Notes under the pieces: generated by a model
The model's database searches: none
The model's input: only the letters and a program-made list of their open reading frames with translations
Told to the model about the DNA's origin: nothing
Translations under genes and position numbers: made by a program
Part shown: positions 8,721-17,454 of the stretch, piece by piece
Position numbering within the stretch: position 1 is the first letter of the stretch
Layout: every line of letters starts with the position of its first letter
DNA from: Streptomyces sp. NBC_01465
GTDB taxonomy: Bacteria; Actinomycetota; Actinomycetes; Streptomycetales; Streptomycetaceae
DNA length: 64,000 bases
NCBI RefSeq assembly: GCF_036227325.1
Contig: NZ_CP109467.1
Coordinates: forward strand, 372,001 to 436,000
Direction: 5' to 3'

Positions 8721-10619
8721 TCAGCGCGCGATCGCGGACGACAACCCGTGCAGACGCAGGGCGAGTTGGATCTCCAGTGCGCGCGACGGCGCCTGCCAGT
8801 CGGGGCCCAGCAGGCGGCCGATCCGCTCCAGCCGCTGGGCCACCGTGTTGACGTGGACGTGCAGGGTGTCCTTCGTACGGGCCGGGCTCATTCCGCACGC
8901 GAAGTACGCGTCCAGGGTGCGCACCAGGTCGGTGCCGCGCCTCTCGTCGTACGACACGACCTCGCCGATCGTGCGCCGTACGAAACCGTCGATGTCCCCG
9001 GTGTCGGCGAGCAGCAGCCCGAGGAAGCCGAGGTCCTGTGCCGCCGCCCCGTCGCCGGACCTGCCGAGCAGCCGCAGCGCCTCGATGCAGCGGCGCGCCT
9101 CGGCATAGGCGTCTCCCACCGCGGCGGTGCGGTCGGCGGGCGCCGCCACCGGCGCCGAGGCGCCGACCGTGACGCGCTCGTGGAGTGCCCCGCCGAGGTG
9201 TTTCGCGCAACTCCGGGCCAGAGCAGCCGGGTTGTCGTCAGGACCCAGCGGAAGCAGCAGTACGGTGCCGCCGTCGCGCGCTGCGGCCAGCCCGTGCCGG
9301 GTCGCCGCCAGATGCGAGGCCGCCGACCACAGCCGTTGCCGGTCCGCGCTCTCCCGCTCGGCGGATCCTGCCCCCTCCGGTACGTCGATCCGCGCGGCCA
9401 GCACCACGTGCGGCGCGTCCAGGTCGGCCCGCAGCCGGGCGGCGCGTTCGCGCAGGAGTCGCGGGTCGCGGTCCGGGGCGTCGAGGAGGTCGTCGAGGAG
9501 TTCCCCGCGCACCCGCTGCTCCGCCTCGCCGGCCGAGCGGCGGGCGAGGAGCAGGAGGGAGGTGACGAGTGCGGCCCGTTCCAGGGTGCGCAGGTCGACC
9601 GGGTCGAGGCCGGGCCTGCCGCGCAGGACCAGTGCGCCGAGCTGTTCTCCGCCTGCCGAGACGGCGGCGACCCAGTCCTCCCCGCGGCGTACCGCGTGGC
9701 CGTCGGCGCCCGCGGGGCCGAAGTCGCCCTCGATGAACTCGACGTCCCCGTCGAGGACTTCGGCCACCGCACCCGCCACGTCATGGACGCCGCCGCCGCG
9801 CAGCACCAGTTCGGTGAGCCGGTCGTGGACGTCCGAGGCGCGTTCGATGACTCCGCTGTGGTCGCGGATGATCGCGTTCGCCTTTTCGAGTTCGGCCAGT
9901 GCCGTGCGGGTCTCGGCGAGCAGGTTGGCGGTGTCGATGGCCACGGCGGCGTGCGCCGCGAACGAGCCGAGGAGCGCGACCTGTTCATGGGCGAAGACCC
10001 GGGCCCTGCGGTCGGCGGCGAAGAGGACGCCGATGATCTGGCTGCCGAGGGTGAGGGGCACGCCGAGGATGGCGGCCAGGCCCTCGTCGCGTACCGCCGA
10101 GTCGATGTTCCTGGTGTGCTCGAAGCGCGGGTCGTCGAAATAGCTCTCGGTGACGTACGGCCGGGCGGTCTGGGCGACGAGCCCGCCGAGCCCTTCGCCC
10201 ATGCCGAGCCTCAACTGCTGGAAGCGGGCCGAGACCGAGCCCTCGGTGACACGCATATAGGTGTCGCCGGCCGCCGGGTCGTTGAGGCAGAGATACGCGA
10301 CCTCCGTGCCCAGCAGCGACCGGGCGCGCTGCACGATGGCCCGGAGCACGGCGTCGAGGTCGCGCAGTCCTGCCAGGTCGTTGGCGGTCTCGAAGAGCGC
10401 GGAGAGTTCGGCCTCGCGCCGCCGCCGCTCCGCCAGTTCGGCCCGTACCCGCAGCGCGACCTGCTTGGCGGACTCCAGGGCGGCGAGCACCTCGGGAGAG
10501 GCGCCGTCGGCGCGGGCGAGGAGCACCGGCCGGTCGTAGGCCTCGGTTGCGGCTCCGCGCGCGAGAAGCTCCAGGTAAGGGGCCTCGGCGGAGCCGGGCG
10601 GCGGTTGGTCGTGGGACAT
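8721..10619 (-). CDS. GAF-domain transcriptional regulator, PucR/CdaR type
   Basis: 632 aa from ATG 10619. A GAF sensor domain (residues ~70-240: FETANDLAGLRDLDAVLRAI through GSFAAHAAVAIDTANLL) follows a short coiled N-terminus. The C-terminus (~565-622) has the PucR-type helix-turn-helix (RTLDAYFACGMSPARTKDTL, HVHVNTVAQRLERI). Regulators of this build activate catabolic genes in response to small molecules. It is last in a minus-strand run and starts 40 bp after the 3-hydroxybutyrate-dehydrogenase-like SDR gene, so that enzyme is its likely functional partner. GTG 10625 is an alternative start. Confidence 0.85.
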   Translation of the reverse strand: MSHDQPPPGSAEAPYLELLARGAATEAYDRPVLLARADGASPEVLAALESAKQVALRVRAELAERRRREAELSALFETANDLAGLRDLDAVLRAIVQRARSLLGTEVAYLCLNDPAAGDTYMRVTEGSVSARFQQLRLGMGEGLGGLVAQTARPYVTESYFDDPRFEHTRNIDSAVRDEGLAAILGVPLTLGSQIIGVLFAADRRARVFAHEQVALLGSFAAHAAVAIDTANLLAETRTALAELEKANAIIRDHSGVIERASDVHDRLTELVLRGGGVHDVAGAVAEVLDGDVEFIEGDFGPAGADGHAVRRGEDWVAAVSAGGEQLGALVLRGRPGLDPVDLRTLERAALVTSLLLLARRSAGEAEQRVRGELLDDLLDAPDRDPRLLRERAARLRADLDAPHVVLAARIDVPEGAGSAERESADRQRLWSAASHLAATRHGLAAARDGGTVLLLPLGPDDNPAALARSCAKHLGGALHERVTVGASAPVAAPADRTAAVGDAYAEARRCIEALRLLGRSGDGAAAQDLGFLGLLLADTGDIDGFVRRTIGEVVSYDERRGTDLVRTLDAYFACGMSPARTKDTLHVHVNTVAQRLERIGRLLGPDWQAPSRALEIQLALRLHGLSSAIAR

Positions 10620-10659
10620 GGTCACAGAGATACCTGTCGTACGGTCGGCGGCGCCAGCC

Positions 10660-11451
10660 CTAGTGCGCGGTCCAGCCTCCGTCGAGGGTGAGCGAGGTGC
10701 CGGTGGCGAAGGAGGCATGGGGGCCGCAGAGGTACGCGACGGCCTCGGCGACCTCCTCCGGTTCGATCAGGCGCTTGACCGCGGAGTCCTTGAGCAGCAC
10801 CTCGGTGAGCACCTTCGACTCGTCGATGCCGTGGGCGGCCGCCTGGTCCGCGATCTGCCGCTCGACCAGCGGGGTGCGCACATAGCCGGGGTTCACGCAG
10901 TTCGACGTGACGCCGTGCGGGGCGCCTTCGAGCGCGGCGGTCTTGGAGAGCCCTTCGAGACCGTGCTTGGCCGTGACGTACGCCGATTTGTACGCGGAGG
11001 CCCGCAGCCCGTGCACCGAGGAGATGTTGACGATCCGCCCCCAGCCCTGCCCGTACATGTGCGGCAGCGCCCCTCTGATGAGCCGGAACGGCGCCTCCAG
11101 CATGACGGTGAGCACGGTGTGGAAGACGTCGGGCGGGAACTCCTCGATGGGGCGCACCAGTTGGAGTCCCGCGTTGTTGACGAGGATGTCCGCTCCGGCA
11201 GCCGCACGCTCCGCCGCGTCGAGATCGGTCAGGTCCAGGACGTGGGCCTCGACGGGCCCGGGCAGCCCCCGGGCCGCTGCGACGAGCTCGTCGAGTCCGG
11301 CAGCGTCACGGTCGGTGGCCCGGACCGCGGCACCCGCGGCGGCGAGCCGCAGCGCACAGGCGCTGCCGATGCCGCCCGCGGCTCCGGTGACGAGTGCGCT
11401 GCGGCCGTGGAGATCGGGGCCGGCGGGACGGGGTGTGGTGGGCGCGGTCAT
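10660..11451 (-). CDS. Short-chain dehydrogenase, 3-hydroxybutyrate dehydrogenase-like
   Basis: 263 aa classical SDR. NAD(P) binding motif TGAAGGIG at 22-29, NNAG (LVNNAGLQ), catalytic Ser in NISSVHG and YxxxK in SAYVTAKHG. The stretch NNAGLQLVRPIEEFP with VHGLRASAYKSAYVTAKHGL is typical of D-beta-hydroxybutyrate dehydrogenases (BdhA), which interconvert 3-hydroxybutyrate and acetoacetate with NAD. Start ATG 11451; TAGGGT 7 nt upstream could act as a -10 for a leaderless message. Followed by the GAF/PucR gene on the same strand. Confidence 0.82.
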   Translation of the reverse strand: MTAPTTPRPAGPDLHGRSALVTGAAGGIGSACALRLAAAGAAVRATDRDAAGLDELVAAARGLPGPVEAHVLDLTDLDAAERAAAGADILVNNAGLQLVRPIEEFPPDVFHTVLTVMLEAPFRLIRGALPHMYGQGWGRIVNISSVHGLRASAYKSAYVTAKHGLEGLSKTAALEGAPHGVTSNCVNPGYVRTPLVERQIADQAAAHGIDESKVLTEVLLKDSAVKRLIEPEEVAEAVAYLCGPHASFATGTSLTLDGGWTAH

Positions 11452-11507
11452 GCTCCGCACCCTAGGCAGCGGTCAGGGTCCGCACCGATGTGGCCCGGAC
11501 CCATACT

Positions 11508-11987
11508 TCACTCCGCGACGGTGGCGTCGAACCATGTGGGTTCGTCGCTGAGCGCCCTCTTGATCCGCGTCAGGTCGAAGTCGGCGAGCTCCGGCAGCGC
11601 GTCGACCGGGAACCATCCCACCTCGAGGGACTCGTCGTCGTTCACGCGTGCCTCCCCGCCCACGGCGCGGCACAGGAAGCTGGTGTCCATGAACTGGCAG
11701 CGGTCGCCGTTGGGGTACGTGATCGGCTTCAGCGCCTGCACCAGAATGATCCGCTCCGGTACGCACCGCACGGCCGTCTCCTCGAAGACCTCGCGCACCG
11801 CGGTCGTCGCCGGCTGCTCCCCCGGCTCCGGAATCCCGCCGATGATGGCCCACTTGCCCGTGTCGGCGCGACGGCCGAGCAGCACGCGTCCGTCGTCGTC
11901 GAGGACGACGACGCTCACGCCCGGCAGAAGGAGCAGCTGGTGGCCCGCGGTGGCCCTGATGTCGAGGATGAAATCGGGAGTTGCCAT
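11508..11987 (-). CDS. Nudix hydrolase
   Basis: 159 aa. Nudix box GGIPEPGEQPATTAVREVF followed by EETAV: the metal-binding Glu residues are all present, but the usual Gly near the end (EExGU) is Ala. Nudix enzymes hydrolyse nucleoside diphosphates linked to another moiety; the substrate cannot be named. Starts 9 bp after the lnt stop codon, so the two are probably co-transcribed. Confidence 0.85.
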   Translation of the reverse strand: MATPDFILDIRATAGHQLLLLPGVSVVVLDDDGRVLLGRRADTGKWAIIGGIPEPGEQPATTAVREVFEETAVRCVPERIILVQALKPITYPNGDRCQFMDTSFLCRAVGGEARVNDDESLEVGWFPVDALPELADFDLTRIKRALSDEPTWFDATVAE

Positions 11988-11996
11988 GTCACGACC

Positions 11997-13577
11997 CTAA
12001 CCGCGGGCCTTCCTGATCTTGTACGTACGCGTGCCCGCCCATCCGATCCCGCCCAGCCCGACAGCGACCAGCAACCACTCGGGCAGGGTGCCGAGTTCGG
12101 TGGCCGGGGTGGTCGAGGAGCGCTTGGGCACCTCGGCGACCAGTGCGTCGGCGGTGAACATCTTCGTCTTCTGCGCGACGGAGCCGTCCGGCCGGATCAC
12201 GGCGGTGACCCCTGTGGTGACCGGGACCATCACGGCCCGGCTGTGCTCGACGGCCCGCACCCGTGACATGGCGAGCTGCTGGTACGTCATCTCGCTGCGG
12301 TCGAACGTCGCGTTGTTGCTCGGTACGGAGATGATCTGCGCGCCCGCCTTCACCTGGTCGCGCACCGCCCAGTCGAAGGCCGCCTCGTAGCAGGTGACCG
12401 GGCCGATCTTCGTCCCCGCCATGTCGAACACCACGGACTTCTTGCCGGGCGTGAAGTCCTGGCGCACCAGGTCGACGTCGGAGCTGAAGATCCGGAAGAA
12501 GGAGCGGTAGGGCATGTACTCGCCGAAGGGCTGCAGCTGCCGCTTGTCGTACGTGGTCGTGGGGCCCTTCGTCGGGTCCCACAGGATCTGCTCGTTGAGC
12601 AGGTCGCCGTTCTTCGCGTTGACGACCGCGCCGACCGAGATGGGCGCGCCTATCGCCTTGGCCGCCTCGTCGATGGCCATGTACGCGTCGGCGTTGGCGT
12701 ACGGGTCGATGTCGGAGGAGTTCTCCGGCCAGAGCACCAGGTCCGGCTGCTCGGCACGCCCCGCCTTCACATCGGCGGCGAGCTTCTTCGTCTCGCGTAC
12801 GTGGTAGTCGAGCACCGCGCGGCGCTGGGAGGCGAAGTCGAGCCCCATCCGCGGGACGTTGCCCTGGATGAGGGCGACAGTGGTGGTGCCGTCCTCGGCC
12901 CCGTCGTCGACGAGGGGCAGCGCGGCAAGCCCCGCCGCGACAGGTACCGCGGCCAGCAGGGCGGCGCCCGCGACACCGCGCTCCCACACCCGGCGCTGCG
13001 CGTACGACCGCCGTACGAGCTCGCCGAGCCCGAATCCGCAGAGGACCACGGCGAAGCCCAGCACCGGGGTGCCGCCCACGGCGGCCAGCGGCAGGAAGAC
13101 CCCTTCGGGCTGCCCGAAGGCGACCTTGCCCCAGGGGAACCCGCCGAACGGAACCCGGGCGCGGGCCGCCTCGACGGCGATCCACACACCGGCGGCCCAG
13201 AGCGGTGAGAGCGGCAGCCGCGAGACGTACGCGATCCCGGCCCCTGCCGCGGCGACGAACAGTGCCTCGATCGCCGCGAGCCCCAGCCAGGGTCCGGGGC
13301 CGACCTCGACGCCCGTCCACACCAGCAGCGGCAGGAGGAACCCCAGGCCCATCAGATAGCCGAGGCCGAAACCCGCCCTGGCCCGGCGGCCGTGCAGGAC
13401 CAGGCCGAACAGCGCGAAGGCGAAAGGAGCCAGCCACCACAGCGGTCTCGGCGGGAAGCTTGCGTACAGCAGCAGTCCTGAGGCTGCCGCCAGGGCGGGC
13501 CGCACCAGCTTGCGGTAGCGCGGGACGGGCGCAGGCGGAGGGGCGGGGGCCTCGACAGGGGCGATGGTGGTGCTCAC
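11997..13577 (-). CDS. lnt: Apolipoprotein N-acyltransferase
   Basis: 526 aa. N-terminal multi-pass membrane region (about 6-7 segments to residue ~230), a periplasm-side CN-hydrolase domain, and a C-terminal membrane anchor. The three catalytic residues of Lnt are present: Glu285 (LWPEN), Lys345 (YDKRQLQPFGEY) and Cys396 (VTCYEA). It transfers an acyl chain to the N-terminal Cys of lipoproteins. GTG 13577 fits the family start; the frame is open far upstream (to ~14525), but that extension is antisense to the next gene and looks non-coding. Divergent from the O-antigen-ligase-like gene; first of the lnt-Nudix unit. Streptomyces usually has two Lnt paralogues, and which one this is cannot be told here. 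Confidence 0.9.
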   Translation of the reverse strand: MSTTIAPVEAPAPPPAPVPRYRKLVRPALAAASGLLLYASFPPRPLWWLAPFAFALFGLVLHGRRARAGFGLGYLMGLGFLLPLLVWTGVEVGPGPWLGLAAIEALFVAAAGAGIAYVSRLPLSPLWAAGVWIAVEAARARVPFGGFPWGKVAFGQPEGVFLPLAAVGGTPVLGFAVVLCGFGLGELVRRSYAQRRVWERGVAGAALLAAVPVAAGLAALPLVDDGAEDGTTTVALIQGNVPRMGLDFASQRRAVLDYHVRETKKLAADVKAGRAEQPDLVLWPENSSDIDPYANADAYMAIDEAAKAIGAPISVGAVVNAKNGDLLNEQILWDPTKGPTTTYDKRQLQPFGEYMPYRSFFRIFSSDVDLVRQDFTPGKKSVVFDMAGTKIGPVTCYEAAFDWAVRDQVKAGAQIISVPSNNATFDRSEMTYQQLAMSRVRAVEHSRAVMVPVTTGVTAVIRPDGSVAQKTKMFTADALVAEVPKRSSTTPATELGTLPEWLLVAVGLGGIGWAGTRTYKIRKARG

Positions 13578-13760
13578 GCGGCGGAGTCTACGGTGACGGT
13601 CCTGGCCTGCGGCCTTCCGGTCCCCCACCGGTTGCAGCATCGATTCTGCGCAGGGTGTCCACAAACAGCCCCCACTGCCGTTAGCGTGTGCGCCAGTCCC
13701 TGCAGAGTGGCCGGATCCGGCCGTCGGGAGGGACCCGTCAGAGATCGGGGGGTCGACGGG

Positions 13761-14843
13761 ATGGCCGCATCGGCGGACGACACTTCCGCTCGGGCCGGCG
13801 GCAGTGCGCCCGATGTCGTCGGGGTGCTCGTACTGAGCGGCTGCGCCGTCTGGGCGCTGGTCACCGCGGCGGGCCGCGAGGCGCGGCCCGAGGGTGTCCT
13901 GCTGGCCGTGCTCGCCCTCGCCGCGGGCTACGCCTGGGGCCGTATCTGCGGAACCCTGCTCCCGGTGGCCGCCGCCGTGGCCGCGGCGCTCGCCGCGCTG
14001 GGGCTGGCCGTCGGCTCGCGCCACGGTGTTCCCGGGGCGACGTCGGCCCATGCAGTGGGCCACACCGGTGCGACGGCCGCCCTGCTGGTCCTGGCGACGG
14101 GCGCGGCCTGCTCGGCCGCCTGGGCCGCGCGGCCGCCGGTGCTCAGGCTGGTGCTGCGGCTCTTCGCGGCGGCTCTTGCGGTGGCCGCGCTCCTCCTCGA
14201 TTCCGTTCCCGGGTGCGTGGCCGCACTCGGCGTCCTGCTGTGCTCGCTCGCGGCAGCCCGGATGCGCAGCAGGGCCGCGGGCCTCGCGGGGCTGATTCTG
14301 GCCACGGGTCTTGTGGTGGGCGGGTCGTGGGCGGTGGCCGAGCACGCGCTTCCCGACGGTCTCGCCGTTTCGCTCGAGGACCAGCTCACGCAGAACCGGG
14401 TGCTGCTGTGGCAGGACGCGATCGGGCTGGCCAAGGAGCATCCCGCGCTGGGCGTGGGCCCCGACCGCTTCGGCGAGCTGAGCACGACCGCCCAGCGGTC
14501 GCTGGACCCCGACAGCAAACCGCACTCGGCGGCGCTGCAGCAGGCCGCCGAGGAGGGCGTCGTCGGTGTCTGCCTTCTCGCGGCCGCCTTCGGCTGGATC
14601 CTGTACGGGCTCTGGCGCTCGCCCCGGTCCACACCGGTGGTCCTCACGGCGGGTGCGGCGCTCACCGCGCTGGCCGCTCTGGCGAGCGTCGGCAACGCAC
14701 TGAGCTTCACACCGGTGACCGCGGGCGCCGGACTGCTGGCCGGGCTGGCCACGGCCCGCCCGCAGGGCGAGAGCGCCGGTCCTGGCGGGGAGGATGCCGC
14801 GGAGACCGGGTCAGGCCTTGGCCGGCTTCCCACCGGCCACTAG
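13761..14843 (+). CDS. O-antigen ligase/polymerase-like membrane protein
   Basis: 360 aa, about 9-10 hydrophobic segments. The C-terminal half carries the Wzy/WaaL-family pattern: RVLLWQDAIGLAKEHPALGV, GVGPDRFGEL, then H-S-AALQQAAEEGVVGV (usually HN...L...E.G). This family moves or polymerises undecaprenyl-linked glycans. No other surface-polysaccharide gene is next to it. Start ATG 13761 follows GACGGG; the frame is open upstream, but that part has no membrane segment. Its end overlaps the convergent next gene by 33 bp. Confidence 0.7.
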   Translation: MAASADDTSARAGGSAPDVVGVLVLSGCAVWALVTAAGREARPEGVLLAVLALAAGYAWGRICGTLLPVAAAVAAALAALGLAVGSRHGVPGATSAHAVGHTGATAALLVLATGAACSAAWAARPPVLRLVLRLFAAALAVAALLLDSVPGCVAALGVLLCSLAAARMRSRAAGLAGLILATGLVVGGSWAVAEHALPDGLAVSLEDQLTQNRVLLWQDAIGLAKEHPALGVGPDRFGELSTTAQRSLDPDSKPHSAALQQAAEEGVVGVCLLAAAFGWILYGLWRSPRSTPVVLTAGAALTALAALASVGNALSFTPVTAGAGLLAGLATARPQGESAGPGGEDAAETGSGLGRLPTGH

Positions 14844-15368
14844 AAGCAGCCGGTCGCGGATGACCCGTACGGCCGCCTCGGCATCGTCCACGGTGACCGT
14901 GAAGCTGCGCCCGTCGCCCAGCGTCAGGACCAGGCCCTCACCACGGCGTACGACCACGGCCGTGCCCTTCTCGGGACGCCAGCGGTATCCCCAGCCGCCC
15001 CACTGGCGCGGGGTGACGCGGGGCGCGAACTCGGCGTCCACCACGTGGTCGAGGGGGATGCGGCGGCGCGGCAGCCCGATGTGGCCGCAGCGCACTTCGA
15101 GGACGTCGCGGTCGACCTTCACCGCCACATGGACGAAGGCGAGGGTGCCGTAGAGCATGAGCAGTCCGGCGGCCACACAGCCGATCACGGACATCAGCAG
15201 CGGGGCGAGTCCCGAGGTCCACTCGGAGTCGACCGCGAGCTCGACACCGAGAGCCATGCAGGCCGCACCTGCTGCGGCGAGCAGCCACTGACCGCGATTG
15301 GTCGCACGGCCGGTCCAGACTGCCGTTTCGGGAGCTGCGTTCTGGGTGGGGTCGCTCTGATCCCTCAT
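14811..15368 (-). CDS. Membrane protein with PH-like C-terminal domain
   Basis: 185 aa from ATG 15368 (GTG 15386 is an alternative). Two adjacent membrane helices (residues ~28-48 and ~54-76 by hydrophobicity) are followed by a ~100-residue beta-rich domain (VKVDRDVLEVRCGHIGLPRR ... VVRRGEGLVLTLGDGRSFTV). This resembles bacterial PH-like domains of actinobacterial membrane proteins. Function unknown. TACCCT 7 nt before the ATG could be a -10 for a leaderless message. Convergent 33-bp overlap with the O-antigen-ligase-like gene. Confidence 0.75.
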   Translation of the reverse strand: MRDQSDPTQNAAPETAVWTGRATNRGQWLLAAAGAACMALGVELAVDSEWTSGLAPLLMSVIGCVAAGLLMLYGTLAFVHVAVKVDRDVLEVRCGHIGLPRRRIPLDHVVDAEFAPRVTPRQWGGWGYRWRPEKGTAVVVRRGEGLVLTLGDGRSFTVTVDDAEAAVRVIRDRLLLVAGGKPAKA

Positions 15369-15390
15369 ACGAAGCAGGGTACTCACGTTC

Positions 15391-15420
15391 AGGCGCCGCG
15401 GCAGTGGTTCTGCGGCGCCT
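15391..15420 (-). terminator. Hairpin after the racemase gene
   Basis: Inverted repeat AGGCGCCGC (15391-15399) / GCGGCGCCT (15412-15420) with a 12-nt loop that can partly pair (GCAG/CTGC). It sits in the 41-59 bp between the racemase stop and the next minus-strand start. Confidence 0.5.
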
Positions 15421-15427
15421 TCCGCGG

Positions 15428-16213
15428 TCAGTGTGCGGGACTCATCGCCTCGAGCAGGCGGCCTTCCACATAGGCGAGCGCGGCATCGGGCAGGGCGGCG
15501 TGACGACCGCTGAGTAGGACGGTCAGCCCGGTGCTCGGCGCGGCTGCCGGGGAGGGCCCGGAACCGATCCGGCGCAGCGCCTGAGCCGCCACCGCCTCCG
15601 CGGATCCATGCAGGACGACCGGGGCGGCGCCGGGCTGCTGTACAGCTGTACGGATCCGCTCGGCGACGAGCTCGTAATGGGTGCAGCCCAGGACGACGGT
15701 CCTTACACCGGCCGGGGTGAGCGCGGCCGCGGCGGCGACGGCACGGTCGATCGCAGCCTCGTCCGCCTGCTGTACCGCGTCCGCCAGGCCGGGACAGGGC
15801 ACTTCGGTGACGTCGACGCCCGCGGCGAAGTCGCGGATCAGTCCCCGCTGGTAGGGGCTGCCGGTGGTGGCGGGGGTGGCCCAGATGGCGACGGGTCCGC
15901 CGCCGGCCGCGGCCGGCTTGATCGCGGGCACCGTACCGATGACCGGAATCTGCGGCTCCAGCTCGGCGCGGAGGGTCGCCAGTGCGTGTACGGAGGCCGT
16001 GTTGCAGGCGACGATCAGCGCATCGGGGCGGTGCGCGGCGGCCGCGCGGGCCACGGCCAGCGCGCAGGCGGCCACGCCCTCGGGGGTATGACGCCCCCAG
16101 GGCATTCCGTCGGGGTCTGAGGAGAGGACCAGATCTGCGTCCGGTCGCAGTCGGCGCACCGCGGCAGCTGCCGCGAGCAGGCCGATCCCGGAGTCCATGA
16201 GCGCGATCTTCAC
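15428..16213 (-). CDS. Asp/Glu racemase family protein (glutamate racemase-like)
   Basis: 261 aa, the usual length of MurI. DSGIGLL at 7-13 corresponds to the DSGxGG substrate motif with the second Gly changed to Leu. Both catalytic cysteines are present: Cys70 (VACNTAS) and Cys177 (LGCTHYEL). Members interconvert L- and D-glutamate for peptidoglycan. The changed N-terminal motif and the isolated location leave open a different amino-acid substrate or an accessory paralogue. Confidence 0.8.
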   Translation of the reverse strand: MKIALMDSGIGLLAAAAAVRRLRPDADLVLSSDPDGMPWGRHTPEGVAACALAVARAAAAHRPDALIVACNTASVHALATLRAELEPQIPVIGTVPAIKPAAAGGGPVAIWATPATTGSPYQRGLIRDFAAGVDVTEVPCPGLADAVQQADEAAIDRAVAAAAALTPAGVRTVVLGCTHYELVAERIRTAVQQPGAAPVVLHGSAEAVAAQALRRIGSGPSPAAAPSTGLTVLLSGRHAALPDAALAYVEGRLLEAMSPAH

Positions 16214-16271
16214 CCGGTCACCTTAGTCGACCACCCCTGCGAACCCTGCTTCGTGGGGCAGACTTCGGCGG

Positions 16272-17444
16272 ATGAGCGTCATGGCATGGATCGCCGTCGG
16301 ATCGCTGGCCGCCTGGCTGTGGCTGCTCCTTGGCCAGGGTTTCTTCTGGCGCACCGATCAGCGCCTGCCCGCGCGCACGGACCCGCCCCACTGGCCCCGT
16401 GTCGCGATCGTGGTGCCCGCCAGGGACGAGGCCGAGGTGCTGCCGCTGAGCCTCCCCTCCCTGCTGGCCCAGGACTATCCCGGGGAGGCCGGGATCCATC
16501 TGGTCGACGACGGAAGTTCGGACGGTACGGGGGAGCTGGCGCGCTCACTCGCCGAACAGCACGGCGGACTGCCGCTGACCGTCGTGTCGCCGGGCGAGCC
16601 CGAGCCCGGTTGGACCGGGAAACTCTGGGCGCTGCGGTACGGGATTTCCGTCGCCCGGGAGAGCGAGCCCGAGTATCTGCTTCTCACGGACGCCGACATC
16701 GCCCATGAGCCGGACAGTCTGCGGGAGTTGGTGGCCGCAGCCCGGTCGCAGGACCTCGATCTGGTCTCCCTGATGGCCCGGCTGCGGGTGGCGAGCCTGT
16801 GGGAGCGGCTCGTCGTCCCGGCCTTCGTCTACTTCTTCGCCCAGCTCTATCCGTTCCGGTGGATCAACAGGGCCGGGGCCAGGACGGCGGCCGCGGCCGG
16901 CGGCTGTGTGCTGCTGCGCACCGAGGCCGCCGAGCGGGCACGCGTACCGGAGTCGATCCGTCAGGCGGTCATCGACGACGTCTCGCTCGCCCGGGCGGTG
17001 CAGGGCAGTGGCGGGCGGATCTGGCTGGGGCTCGCCGAGCGTGTGGACAGCGTCCGTCCGTATCCGGGCCTCGGTGACCTGTGGCGGATGGTCTCGCGCA
17101 GCGCCTACGCGCAGTTGCGGCACAGTGTGCTGCTGCTCGCCGGTACGGTCGCCGGACTCGCGGTGGTCTACCTCGCGCCGCCGGTCGCACTGCTGGCCGG
17201 GCTGCTCACCGGGGATGTGCCCGCCGCCTGGGCGGGCGGTCTCGCCTGGCTGGTGATGGTGGGCACGTATCTGCCCATGCTGGCCTACTACCGGCAGTCG
17301 CTCTGGCTCGCGCCGCTGCTGCCGTTCACCGCGTTCCTCTACTTGCTGATGACGGTGGACTCCGCGGTGCAGCACTACCGCGGCCGCGGCGCCGCCTGGA
17401 AGGGGCGGACGTACGCCCGCCCGGAGACGGCGCCGGACCGCTGA
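16272..17444 (+). CDS. Family 2 glycosyltransferase, HpnB-like
   Basis: 390 aa. One N-terminal helix (~5-25), a GT2 nucleotide-sugar transferase domain (VAIVVPARDEAEVLP, HLVDDGSSDGT, LLLTDADIAH), and four C-terminal membrane helices. PGWTGKLWALRYG and the terminal RGAAWKGRTY match the hopanoid-associated glycosyltransferase HpnB pattern. HpnB genes normally sit in hopanoid clusters with squalene synthases; none is next to this one, so the acceptor may be a carotenoid or another lipid. Stops 10 bp short of the convergent TerD gene. Confidence 0.8.
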   Translation: MSVMAWIAVGSLAAWLWLLLGQGFFWRTDQRLPARTDPPHWPRVAIVVPARDEAEVLPLSLPSLLAQDYPGEAGIHLVDDGSSDGTGELARSLAEQHGGLPLTVVSPGEPEPGWTGKLWALRYGISVARESEPEYLLLTDADIAHEPDSLRELVAAARSQDLDLVSLMARLRVASLWERLVVPAFVYFFAQLYPFRWINRAGARTAAAAGGCVLLRTEAAERARVPESIRQAVIDDVSLARAVQGSGGRIWLGLAERVDSVRPYPGLGDLWRMVSRSAYAQLRHSVLLLAGTVAGLAVVYLAPPVALLAGLLTGDVPAAWAGGLAWLVMVGTYLPMLAYYRQSLWLAPLLPFTAFLYLLMTVDSAVQHYRGRGAAWKGRTYARPETAPDR

Positions 17445-17454
17445 GGCGGCCGGG

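Noticed and set aside
13578..14525. N-terminal extension of lnt by about 315 codons
   Set aside because: It is antisense to the O-antigen-ligase-like gene and of random composition; the family start is at 13577.
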